Assembly (NCBI GenBank): GCA_964235605.1
Contig: CAXSCR010000002.1
Span: 62,001 to 126,000 of the forward strand
Origin: DATCRE01 sp964235605
Lineage (GTDB): Bacteria; Bacteroidota; Bacteroidia; Cytophagales; Cyclobacteriaceae
DNA: 64,000 nucleotides
Direction of reading: 5' to 3'
Below, piece after piece: positions 27,948-36,928 of this stretch (position 1 is the stretch's first letter; every line of letters starts with the position of its first letter). The translations under genes and the position numbers were made by a program. The notes under the pieces are model-generated. The model saw only the letters and a program-made list of their open reading frames with translations, was not told the DNA's origin and ran no database searches.

Positions 27948-30860
27948 ATGAAAATACATTATTTATTAAAATTAGTTCTAGTTGGATGTTGTGTAGCACT
28001 CATGTCGCTTATACCAAAGTCAGCGAAGGCGCAGTTGGGATCTAGCGTAATTGTTGGGTATTTTCATAATTGGAATAATGCAACAGCACCTTACATTCGA
28101 CTGCGGGATGTAAATCCAAAATACAACGTTGTTAATGTAGCGTTTGCTACCGCCGTCTCTTTTACAGATATGACCATGACATTTGCACCAACCATGCAAA
28201 CAAAAACTGAATTTATTGCTGACATGAGAACGCTACAAGCAGCAGGAGTTAGAGTTCAGATATCCATTGGTGGGGCTGATGCGCCAGTAGAATTAAAGAC
28301 CACAGCAGACCGCGATAAATTTGTGAGTTCAATGAAGGCAATCATCACAGAATATGGCTTCGATGGTTATGATATTGACCTTGAAGGCACGTCGGTCATT
28401 CTTGACAGTGGTGATAATAACTTTAAAACACCGACTACACCAAAGATCGTTAACATTATATCTGCTTCGCGCGATATCGTAAACTACTTTCGCGGTCAAG
28501 GCAAAAACTTTTGGCTCACGTCTGCTCCTGAAACACAATATGTTCAAGGAGGATATGGAACTTATGGCACTGCCTTTGGCGGATATCTACCTGTTCTGTA
28601 TGGCATCCGAGATCTGTTAACATTTGTTCATGTACAATATTATAACACTGGTTCTCAAATAGCTTTGGATGAAAAAGTTTATAGCCAAGGTACTGCTGAT
28701 TTTATTGTATCAATGACCGAAATGTTATTGAAAGGATTTCCAGTGGCTCGTAATACGGCCAATGTTTTTCCTGCTTTACGTGAAGACCAAGTTGCGTTTG
28801 GATTACCAGCAACAAATACAGGTGCAGCACCTGCAGGCGGTTATGTTTCTCCTACCGAAGTAACAAAAGCACTTAACTATCTAATGAAGGGCACCTCTTT
28901 TGGTGGACAATATGTTACCTCAAAAAGTTATCCCAGTATCAGAGGTATTATGACATGGTCAGTAAATTGGGATAAAACGCAAGGTGACGCGTTTGTCAAT
29001 GCTTATTATAGTTATTTCAGTGGATTAGGTGGCGGAAATCTTTCACCCAGTGTGAGCATCTCTAGTCCAACTAATAACCAAAGCTTTTCAGCAGGTGCTA
29101 ACATTACTATTTCGGCATCTGCTTCGGATAGTGATGGAACAGTATCTAAAGTTGAATTTTTCCAAGGTGCAACGAAATTAGGAGAAGATACCTCATCACC
29201 ATATTCATATGTTTGGAGTAATGTGCCTATAGGTTCATTTTCACTAACCGCTAAAGCAATAGATAATCTTAACGCTACCAATACATCATCGGCAGTTTCT
29301 ATAACAGTAACCGGTGTTGTGACACAATCGCCTTACGGCGGAACGGTAAGAAACATTCCGGGTAAGGTCGAAGCTGAACATTATGATGTAGGTGGACAAG
29401 GTGTTGCTTACAATGATCTTACTGCAGGTAACGCTGGTACAGCATTAAGAACTGATGATGTTGATATAGAAAATTCAACAGACACTGGCATAGGTCAGAA
29501 CGTCGGCTGGATGCAAGCAGGTGAGTGGTTGGAGTACACAGTTAATGTTACAACAGCAGGCGCCTATACATTGCAAGCAAGAGTAGCCGCTACTGCAGCA
29601 AGAAAAACTTTTCATGTTGAAATGGATGGCGTAAATATTTCAGGTACCATAACAGTTCCTAACACAACTGGCTGGCAAACCTGGCAAACTGTACCCGTCA
29701 CTACAAGTTCACTTACTACAGGACAAAAAGTGATGCGGATGTTTGCTGATCAAGGCGATTTTAACATCAACTATTTTGAATTCGCTACAGCAGGCGGTGG
29801 TAATACCGCACCAACAACCAGCATCACATCACCAACCAGTGGAACAATCTATAATGCACCTGCAAGCATAACCATCAATGCCAATTCATCTGATAATGTG
29901 TCGGTAGCAAAAGTTGATTTTTATAACGGTGCTACATTGTTATTCTCAGATACATCGTCTCCATATCAATATGTTTGGAGTAACGTAGGTGCAGGTACTT
30001 ATAGCCTGACAACAAAGGCCACTGATAATCAAGGCGCAATAGGTACCTCGGATGTTGTGACAGTAACCGTTAATGGAAGTAATCCTGCACCCACTACGAG
30101 CATCACATCGCCAACAAGTGGAACCTTATTTACGGCGCCTGCTAGTATAACCATCAATGCCAATGCAACTGATAATATTTCAGTAGCCAAGGTTGATTTT
30201 TATAATGGATCAACATTGTTAGGAACAGATACTTCATCACCATATCAATATGCTTGGGGTGGAGTTGGCGCCGGCACATACAGCCTTACTACAAAAGCTA
30301 CTGATAACGAAGGCGCTGTAGGCACATCAGCAGTGATCACCGTTACCGTAACCCTTGTAGCCAGTGGTAATTGTACAACAACACCACAGTATGTTTCCAG
30401 TGGTGGTAATTATGTTCCTGGAAGCGTTGTAAAAAATGTTGGTAGTCAATATGAATGTAGACCATGGCCTTATTCAGGCTGGTGTAATGCAGCAGCAGTT
30501 GCTTATGCGCCGGGTACAGGTACAAACTGGAGTGATGCATGGATATTAAAAGGAAGCTGCTCAGCGCGCACGGCAGAAATTATACTTGAAGAGACAGTAG
30601 TTGAAGCTAACGATGTATCCCTTTATCCTAATCCTGGTGTGAGTGGTAAAGAGCATGCAGTAACACTTGTTTTTAATTCTAATCAAGGTAATGTGCAAGT
30701 CAACCTTTTGAATGCCAATGGGGTAAATGTATTTATCAACAGCTACCGCGATGTTAAAACTACATTACGTGTTGAGCTGCCCCCTTTGTCAAATGGATTA
30801 TACATCATTCATTCAAAGAGCGAAAAGAAGAACGCCGTGAAAAAATATCTGATAAAGTAA
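27948..30860 (+). CDS. Secreted GH18 enzyme with CBM6 and T9SS sorting domain (970 aa)
   Basis: Signal peptide 1-29 (SAKAQ). The GH18 barrel spans about 32-355 and is of the shorter bacterial type (VIVGYFHNWNN at its start). The catalytic motif is D139-G-Y-D142-I-D144-L-E146 with acid E146. Ig-like module at 365-455. A CBM6 module follows at about 465-600 (IPGKVEAEHYD, GWMQAGEWLEYTVNV), an addition not present in its neighbours that suggests binding of another beta-linked glycan. Two further Ig-like modules, the shared Cys-bounded binding module (QYVSSGGNYVPGS...WPYSGWC, about 807-870) and a T9SS tail (VSLYPNPG) complete it. A hairpin follows the stop. Endo- or exo-action is not decidable from sequence. 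Confidence 0.94.
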   Translation: MKIHYLLKLVLVGCCVALMSLIPKSAKAQLGSSVIVGYFHNWNNATAPYIRLRDVNPKYNVVNVAFATAVSFTDMTMTFAPTMQTKTEFIADMRTLQAAGVRVQISIGGADAPVELKTTADRDKFVSSMKAIITEYGFDGYDIDLEGTSVILDSGDNNFKTPTTPKIVNIISASRDIVNYFRGQGKNFWLTSAPETQYVQGGYGTYGTAFGGYLPVLYGIRDLLTFVHVQYYNTGSQIALDEKVYSQGTADFIVSMTEMLLKGFPVARNTANVFPALREDQVAFGLPATNTGAAPAGGYVSPTEVTKALNYLMKGTSFGGQYVTSKSYPSIRGIMTWSVNWDKTQGDAFVNAYYSYFSGLGGGNLSPSVSISSPTNNQSFSAGANITISASASDSDGTVSKVEFFQGATKLGEDTSSPYSYVWSNVPIGSFSLTAKAIDNLNATNTSSAVSITVTGVVTQSPYGGTVRNIPGKVEAEHYDVGGQGVAYNDLTAGNAGTALRTDDVDIENSTDTGIGQNVGWMQAGEWLEYTVNVTTAGAYTLQARVAATAARKTFHVEMDGVNISGTITVPNTTGWQTWQTVPVTTSSLTTGQKVMRMFADQGDFNINYFEFATAGGGNTAPTTSITSPTSGTIYNAPASITINANSSDNVSVAKVDFYNGATLLFSDTSSPYQYVWSNVGAGTYSLTTKATDNQGAIGTSDVVTVTVNGSNPAPTTSITSPTSGTLFTAPASITINANATDNISVAKVDFYNGSTLLGTDTSSPYQYAWGGVGAGTYSLTTKATDNEGAVGTSAVITVTVTLVASGNCTTTPQYVSSGGNYVPGSVVKNVGSQYECRPWPYSGWCNAAAVAYAPGTGTNWSDAWILKGSCSARTAEIILEETVVEANDVSLYPNPGVSGKEHAVTLVFNSNQGNVQVNLLNANGVNVFINSYRDVKTTLRVELPPLSNGLYIIHSKSEKKNAVKKYLIK

Positions 30861-30868
30861 TTTTAATA

Positions 30869-30894
30869 AATAGAGGGGACTACCACCCTCTATT
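30869..30894 (+). terminator. Hairpin after the second chitinase gene
   Basis: AATAGAGGG/CCCTCTATT stem with an 8-nt loop. The T-run is weak, so termination strength is uncertain. Confidence 0.6.
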
Positions 30895-30937
30895 ACATTG
30901 TAAACAATACCTATAGAAATATAACTGCCTAAACTAT

Positions 30938-33900
30938 ATGAGAGTAAAATTCCTAATAACGATGTGTTTTTTGTTACTGGTGTTCCGTGCAGAAGCACAG
31001 TATACCTTTCCGGCATGTAGTACACCCTGGGCACCCGGAACATATTTGCAAAATGCCTTAGCATCACATAAAGGTGTAAATTATCAGGCTAAATATTATA
31101 CAACCGCCGAGCCTGGTACCAATGGAGATTGGCAGATGCTTACAAAATGCGGCGATGGGGGATTAGGGCCTGATTATGCAGGAATCCAAAAAGTTATTGG
31201 TTATCTACCTTATTGGGTACCTAATTTCAGTTTTACCAATTTTGATCCAGGAACAGTTACACACATTAACATTGCTTTCAACTTATTCAAACAAAACAAC
31301 AACGATTATAATAGCGCAGACTTTGCATCCATAGCGTGGGGAGAATTTCATAATCGTAAAGTAGATTCAATTCTTTTTGATCTTGGCGTTTTAAATCGCG
31401 CGAAAGCAAAGGGAACCAAAGTATCTGTTGCTATTGGCGGTGCTACTGATTTCGCATTCCGCTGGTTGATGGAGAAATATTATAATAATGATGCTAAACT
31501 TGAAGAGATAGCAAATTTCATTACCAATTATGTGAATGCAAAAGGCATTGACGGTGTAGATCTTGATCTTGAATGCTGGTGGCCCGATGCTGCAATTGCA
31601 GGAACAACAGAACAAGGCGGCCGTGTTCGTGGCGACAAATGGGGTGGTGTTGACGCAGGCCCACATCCTGCCGGTGCCGGACTAGCTAAGCTCGCACAAA
31701 AGCTAAGACAAAAAATGCCTAACAAGATTCTTTCAGCTGCTGTTTTTGGTACATCGTATTATGGCAACAACTATGATGATACCATAGCTCAATATTTAGA
31801 CTATGTAGGATTGATGACCTATGACTTTACAGGATCTTGGAACACATCACCAATCGGCCCTCATTCTTCTTTATATAAAGTGCCACTTAATACTTATCAA
31901 GGGCAAACCTTAGATGCACCCATATACTCAGCTGAAGATGCTTTGGAATATTGGATGGGTATGGCCCCACCAGCATGGAATCACGATGGTGGATTTAATG
32001 TAGCAAAAGCGAAGCTATGTATTGGTGTACCTTTTTATGGCTACGATATGGCTAATAGAAAACCAAATAATGCCAATGGTTTTATAGCACCAAAATGGAA
32101 TGAAATCGTAGCGGAGTTTCCAAACGCAGCAACCAGTTATGATCCGCTTGATCCACGCCAGTTAGGCGGTTATGTTGCTGGCAACGGCAAGAAAATATAT
32201 TTTGAAACACCCAAAGGTGCAGGAGAAAAGATTAAGTACACAAAACGATTTGGCCATCAAGGCGTGATTGTATGGGAGTTAACCGGAGATATGCCATATA
32301 GTGGCGGTAAAAGTTTACTTAAAGCAATTAATGATGCTAAGGGGGGCGTGATTATAAATCCAGCGCCAACTGTAAGTATAACTTCTCCTGTCAATAACGC
32401 GACTTTTACCGCACCCGCAACCGTAAACATAACTGCTACGGCTACCGATAATGTTTCAGTAAGCAAAGTTGACTTCTATAATGGTTCTACCTTGTTAGGA
32501 ACGGACACATCGAGTCCCTACAGTTTCAGCTGGCCAAGTGTTGCGGCAGGATCATACCCAATCACAGTCACGGCAACTGATAATGAAGGTGCCATCGGAA
32601 CTTCAACGATTATCAATATTGTCGTTAATCAAGTAGCGGGTAATGTTAACCCTACGACGGCAATTACGGCACCGACTAACAATGCTACATTTACTTCTGG
32701 CACTACGATTAATGTAACGGCAACTGCAGCAGATACAGACGGTACAATTAGCAAAGTTGATTTCTATAATGGAGCAACGTTATTAGGAACAGATACATCT
32801 AGTCCTTTTAGTTATTCTTGGCCCAACGTCGCTGCAGGTTCTTATGCCTTAACTACAAAAGCTACTGATAACGCAAATGGTGTAGGTATATCATCTGTTG
32901 TTAACATAGTGGTAAATACTCCCGGCAATGTTAACCCTACGGCTTCGATTACCTCACCAACCAACAATGCCAGCTTTATTGCGCCCGCAACAGTTAGTAT
33001 CACAGCGACAGCAACAGATGCCGATGGTACAATTAATAAAGTAGATTTCTATAATGGATCAACCCTATTAGGAACAGATACATCTAGTCCTTTTAGTTAC
33101 GCTTGGTCAAGTGTTTCTGCAGGTTCGTATTCATTAACTGTAAAAGCAACAGACAACGCAGGCGGAACTGGCACTTCATCAATTGTTAATATTGTTGTAA
33201 ATCCAGCTGGTAATGTTAATCCTACAGTAAGCATTTCATCGCCTTCGATCGGGGCGTCATTTACTGCGCCAGCCTCAGTCACTATCAATGCAACAGCAAC
33301 TGATAGTGATGGAACAATCGCTAAAGTAGATTTCTATAATGGTTCATCTTTATTAGGAACAGATACTTCTAGTCCATTTAGTTACACTTGGGCAAATGTA
33401 GCTGCGGGTACTTATACAATAACTGTTAAAGCAACAGACAATGGCAATGGTTTAGGCACATCGGGAGTTGTGACCATCACAGTAAATACAGGTGGGGGTG
33501 ATAATTGTGCTTCAATACCTCAGTATGTGCCGAGTGGTGGTAATTACGTTGCAGGCAGCATCGTAAAGAATGTTGGTAATCAATATGAATGTAGACCTTG
33601 GCCTAATTCAGGCTGGTGTAGTTTAGCATCATGGGCTTATGCGCCTGGTACCGGTGCGTATTGGACTGACGCGTGGATATTAAAAGCTAGCTGCTCTGCA
33701 GGAAGAGGAGTTCAGATTGAAACGACGCCATTACAAGAAAATCAGTTGGATTCACATGACTTATCATTTTATCCAAACCCTGGAGTAAGCAATAAAGAAC
33801 ATGATTTGACCTTAATCTTTGATAAAGATGCAGGTAATGTTAGCGTTCAGGTTTTGACTACAAGTGGTACCTCCGTATCAGGCAACAACTATACTGATGT

Positions 33901-34006
33901 TAAAAGAAAATTGCTAGTGACCATACCTTCCATGAAATCTGGATTGTATTTTATCCGAGTGCAAGGCCACAATAAAGCGTGGGTCAAAAAATATTTTATT
34001 AAATAG
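30938..34006 (+). CDS. Secreted modular GH18 chitinase with four Ig-like modules (1022 aa)
   Basis: Signal peptide 1-20 (RAEAQ). An N-terminal CBM5/12-like module spans 24-70 (PACSTPWAPGTYLQN, YQAKYYTTAEP). The GH18 barrel is at about 85-455 with motif D205-G-V-D208-L-D210-L-E212 (acid E212). A Cys/Trp-rich insertion follows at once (CWWPDAA...TTEQGGRVRGDKW), which may shape the substrate groove. Four consecutive Ig-like modules (470-850) share long near-identical DNA. Then come the Cys-bounded binding module (QYVPSGGNYVAGS...WPNSGWC) and a T9SS tail (LSFYPNPG). GH18 family assignment is firm; the exact product pattern is unknown. Confidence 0.94.
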   Translation: MRVKFLITMCFLLLVFRAEAQYTFPACSTPWAPGTYLQNALASHKGVNYQAKYYTTAEPGTNGDWQMLTKCGDGGLGPDYAGIQKVIGYLPYWVPNFSFTNFDPGTVTHINIAFNLFKQNNNDYNSADFASIAWGEFHNRKVDSILFDLGVLNRAKAKGTKVSVAIGGATDFAFRWLMEKYYNNDAKLEEIANFITNYVNAKGIDGVDLDLECWWPDAAIAGTTEQGGRVRGDKWGGVDAGPHPAGAGLAKLAQKLRQKMPNKILSAAVFGTSYYGNNYDDTIAQYLDYVGLMTYDFTGSWNTSPIGPHSSLYKVPLNTYQGQTLDAPIYSAEDALEYWMGMAPPAWNHDGGFNVAKAKLCIGVPFYGYDMANRKPNNANGFIAPKWNEIVAEFPNAATSYDPLDPRQLGGYVAGNGKKIYFETPKGAGEKIKYTKRFGHQGVIVWELTGDMPYSGGKSLLKAINDAKGGVIINPAPTVSITSPVNNATFTAPATVNITATATDNVSVSKVDFYNGSTLLGTDTSSPYSFSWPSVAAGSYPITVTATDNEGAIGTSTIINIVVNQVAGNVNPTTAITAPTNNATFTSGTTINVTATAADTDGTISKVDFYNGATLLGTDTSSPFSYSWPNVAAGSYALTTKATDNANGVGISSVVNIVVNTPGNVNPTASITSPTNNASFIAPATVSITATATDADGTINKVDFYNGSTLLGTDTSSPFSYAWSSVSAGSYSLTVKATDNAGGTGTSSIVNIVVNPAGNVNPTVSISSPSIGASFTAPASVTINATATDSDGTIAKVDFYNGSSLLGTDTSSPFSYTWANVAAGTYTITVKATDNGNGLGTSGVVTITVNTGGGDNCASIPQYVPSGGNYVAGSIVKNVGNQYECRPWPNSGWCSLASWAYAPGTGAYWTDAWILKASCSAGRGVQIETTPLQENQLDSHDLSFYPNPGVSNKEHDLTLIFDKDAGNVSVQVLTTSGTSVSGNNYTDVKRKLLVTIPSMKSGLYFIRVQGHNKAWVKKYFIK

Positions 34007-34047
34007 ACCACTAATCTAAATATTGCAAACTTAATTGTTGTAATTAG

Positions 34048-34073
34048 AAAGGGGGTTCTAACGGATCCCCTTT
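34048..34073 (+). terminator. Terminator after the third chitinase gene
   Basis: AAAGGGG/CCCCTTT arms around a 12-nt loop, followed by TTGCTTTT. Confidence 0.7.
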
Positions 34074-34115
34074 TGCTTTTACTAAAACATTAATTGTATA
34101 ACTTATCCTTATAAT

Positions 34116-36767
34116 ATGAAAATGAATTCTACACCTATCAAATGTTCCGTCGAAGCGAGGGGATTGTTCTATGTAATGACTTTTCTTTTATTTATGATGT
34201 CATTATCCCAGGTAATGGCTAATGTTTCAATTACCAATGAAATAAGTGCGGTTGCACCCTGTACCGATCCGGTCTGGACCTCATCAGGTGTTTATGTAAA
34301 GGGCAACCGTGTTTCCTACAATAGCAAAGTTTATGAAGCTAAGTGGTGGACACAGAATGAGAATCCCGAAACGAAGAGTGCTGCCTATGATGTTTGGTTA
34401 TACATAGGTACTTGTGGTGGAACGACCAATGTCAATCCATCAGCATCCATAACATTACCAGCAAACAACGCAGCCTATAATGCACCCGCTACAGTTACAA
34501 TTAATGCGACAGCAAGCGATAGTGATGGAACAATTGTGAAAGTTGAATTTTTTCAGGGCACCACAAAGCTTGGTGAAGATACATCGAGTCCATATTCATA
34601 TTCGTGGGGTAATGTAGCTGCTGGTTCTTATTCACTAACAGCAAAAGCGAGCGACAACGCAGGCGGCACAGGTACTTCTTCAGTAATTAACATCACGGTT
34701 AATTCATCGGATGGAAATACAAATCCCACAACGAGTATCACATCTCCTATAAACAATGCAACATTTACAGCGAACGCATCTATCACAATAGCAGCAACCG
34801 CTGCTGATAATGGAACTGTTTCTAAGGTGGATTTCTACAATGGTAATAATTTACTAGGTACCGATACGTCAAGTCCATATAGTTATATCTGGACTAATGT
34901 TGGTGCTGGAACTTACAGTCTTAAAACAATAGCTACCGATAATTTAAATGCAACAGGAACGTCCGCTACAGTAAACATCACAGTTATTGCTGGCGGTGGC
35001 AGCTGCACCGATCCGCAATATGTTGAAGCCGGTGGATATGTAGCCGGAAGTAAGGTAAAAAATGTAGGCAATTCTTATGAATGTAAACCGTACCCTTACA
35101 CAGGCTGGTGCAATGGTGGCGCAGCGGCTTACGCACCAGGCACAGGAACGAACTGGCAGGATGCATGGACGCTCGTTGGTCCTTGTTCTGGAACTAATAA
35201 CAACGCACCGTCTGTGAGCATTACAGCGCCTGCAAACAACGCGACCTATACAAGCGGACAAACTGTTTCCATAACAGCGAGCGCATCTGATACCGATGGC
35301 ACAGTTACGAAAGTGGAATTCTTCGTTGATGGTTCTAAGATTGGTGAAGATGTAACATCGCCTTACAGTTTCTCTTATGCAGGCTCAGATGGTGTTCATA
35401 CCATTAAGGCAAAAGCGACTGACAACAGCGCGAACGCAACAGAATCAAATGGTATTTCCATCACGATAGGAACAGTTAGTGGTAATGGAAGTTTACCAAA
35501 ACGTATTATGGTTGGCTACTGGCATACATGGGGCGGTGGTGTACCCTTTATAAAATTACGCGATGTTAATTCAAATTGGGATGTCATCAATATTTCATTC
35601 TCCGAACCTGTTTCACCAGGAAGTACAGATGGTCGGATGAAGTTTGTGATTGCAGGTTTAACAACAGATTATACAACAGCTGATTTCAAAGCTGATGTCA
35701 AAACATTACAAAGTCGTGGAAAGAAAGTTGTTCTTTCTATTGGTGGTTATGAAGGATACTTTTCGCTGATGTCTGCTGGCGCAGTAACACAGTTTGTTAA
35801 TGACATCAAAGGCTTTGTAAACGAATATGGTTTCAATGGTATTGATATAGATCTAGAGCAATCTTCAGTACAGTTCAACAGTGGGCAAGATCCTGATTTT
35901 AAAAATCCTACATCACCAAGAATTGTGAATATGATATCGGCTATTCGTCAGATCGTTAATTCTTATGATGCAAACTTTATTTTGTCATGGGCTCCAGAAA
36001 CGTTTTATCTTCAAATGGGTAAAACATATTATGGCGGACTTAATGCGAACGTTGATAGCAGAAGTGGATGTTACATTCCTATGATTCATGCGTTACGCGA
36101 TAAAACAACTTTTGTTCATGCGCAATTATATAACTCAGCACAGATGCAAGGCCCTGATGGAACTTATTATACAATGGGAACTACTGAAGGAATTGTTGCC
36201 ATGTGTGAATTAGTTTTGCAAGGATTTAATGTAAATGGAAATGCAAGTTATTTTTTCCCCGCATTAAGGCCAGATCAAGTAGTGATTGGCGTTCCTTCTT
36301 CGCAAGGCGCAGCAGGCAGTGGACAAATCTCTAACGCAGGATTGCAACAAGCCTTTACGACATTAAAGAATAAATATCCTGCACTTCGTGGTATTATGGC
36401 ATGGTCTATTAACTGGGATGCGTTACAAAACAGCAATTCATTTGTAATCAGCAACCGCGCTTATCTAAATGGTGCAGGAGCACGTGAAACTACAGAAGAA
36501 ACCAATAACGTAATTCAAGAAGAAGTTAACGAATTAACGCTGAGCCCCAACCCTGTAACTTCAGGAAGCACGGTTAACATAACACTTAATGCCCGTTATA
36601 AAGAAGTTCATGTTTCATTTATTGATCTAAACGGTGCGCAAAAGAGCACAATCTATAGCGACGCACAAATCATTGAACACAGAATACCAACTGCTACTAA
36701 AGGCTTACACCTCCTAAAAGTATCAACAGGCAACAAAACCTGGACAAAGAAGATATTCATACAATGA
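34116..36767 (+). CDS. Secreted GH18 enzyme with C-terminal catalytic domain (883 aa)
   Basis: The domain order differs from its neighbours. The signal region (1-36) is followed by a CBM5/12 module (48-100; VWTSSGVYVKGNRVSYN, AKWWTQNENPE), two Ig-like modules and the Cys-bounded binding module (293-355; YVEAGGYVAGSKV, YPYTGWC). A third Ig-like module precedes the GH18 barrel at about 460-790 (RIMVGYWHTWGGG). The barrel closely resembles that of the 970-aa enzyme (RDVN, INWD words). The catalytic motif is N574-G-I-D577-I-D579-L-E581: the first Asp is Asn, but the acid E581 and the two inner Asp are kept, so activity is likely. The T9SS tail (LTLSPNPV) is of a slightly different subtype. A perfect terminator overlaps the region just after the stop. 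Confidence 0.93.
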   Translation: MKMNSTPIKCSVEARGLFYVMTFLLFMMSLSQVMANVSITNEISAVAPCTDPVWTSSGVYVKGNRVSYNSKVYEAKWWTQNENPETKSAAYDVWLYIGTCGGTTNVNPSASITLPANNAAYNAPATVTINATASDSDGTIVKVEFFQGTTKLGEDTSSPYSYSWGNVAAGSYSLTAKASDNAGGTGTSSVINITVNSSDGNTNPTTSITSPINNATFTANASITIAATAADNGTVSKVDFYNGNNLLGTDTSSPYSYIWTNVGAGTYSLKTIATDNLNATGTSATVNITVIAGGGSCTDPQYVEAGGYVAGSKVKNVGNSYECKPYPYTGWCNGGAAAYAPGTGTNWQDAWTLVGPCSGTNNNAPSVSITAPANNATYTSGQTVSITASASDTDGTVTKVEFFVDGSKIGEDVTSPYSFSYAGSDGVHTIKAKATDNSANATESNGISITIGTVSGNGSLPKRIMVGYWHTWGGGVPFIKLRDVNSNWDVINISFSEPVSPGSTDGRMKFVIAGLTTDYTTADFKADVKTLQSRGKKVVLSIGGYEGYFSLMSAGAVTQFVNDIKGFVNEYGFNGIDIDLEQSSVQFNSGQDPDFKNPTSPRIVNMISAIRQIVNSYDANFILSWAPETFYLQMGKTYYGGLNANVDSRSGCYIPMIHALRDKTTFVHAQLYNSAQMQGPDGTYYTMGTTEGIVAMCELVLQGFNVNGNASYFFPALRPDQVVIGVPSSQGAAGSGQISNAGLQQAFTTLKNKYPALRGIMAWSINWDALQNSNSFVISNRAYLNGAGARETTEETNNVIQEEVNELTLSPNPVTSGSTVNITLNARYKEVHVSFIDLNGAQKSTIYSDAQIIEHRIPTATKGLHLLKVSTGNKTWTKKIFIQ

Positions 36768-36775
36768 AGCAACAT

Positions 36776-36807
36776 AAAAGAAGGAGACGCATATGTCTCC
36801 TTCTTTT
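36776..36807 (+). terminator. Strong terminator after the fourth chitinase gene
   Basis: A perfect 13-bp stem AAAAGAAGGAGAC/GTCTCCTTCTTTT with a GCATAT loop. An open frame runs through it from 36764, which argues that the next gene starts downstream, at 36929. Confidence 0.93.
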
Positions 36808-36928
36808 ATCCATGGTCTTATGCCCTCATAAGACATATATAAGCCGTTCATCCCCCCAAGTAATTAAATTTCTGAGGTGCCACACACAAGCTAGCAGCCT
36901 ACTGCTAAATGCTTTTTTAATTCCCTGT

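Noticed and set aside
32360..33490. Regular DNA repeats that could resemble an array such as CRISPR
   Set aside because: They are coding Ig-like modules of about 270-280 bp, with no short unique spacers and no cas genes.
36764..36928. In-frame upstream extension (55 codons) of the fifth secreted protein gene, overlapping the previous stop
   Set aside because: It runs through a perfect terminator hairpin (36776-36807) and would bury the signal peptide that begins at 36929.
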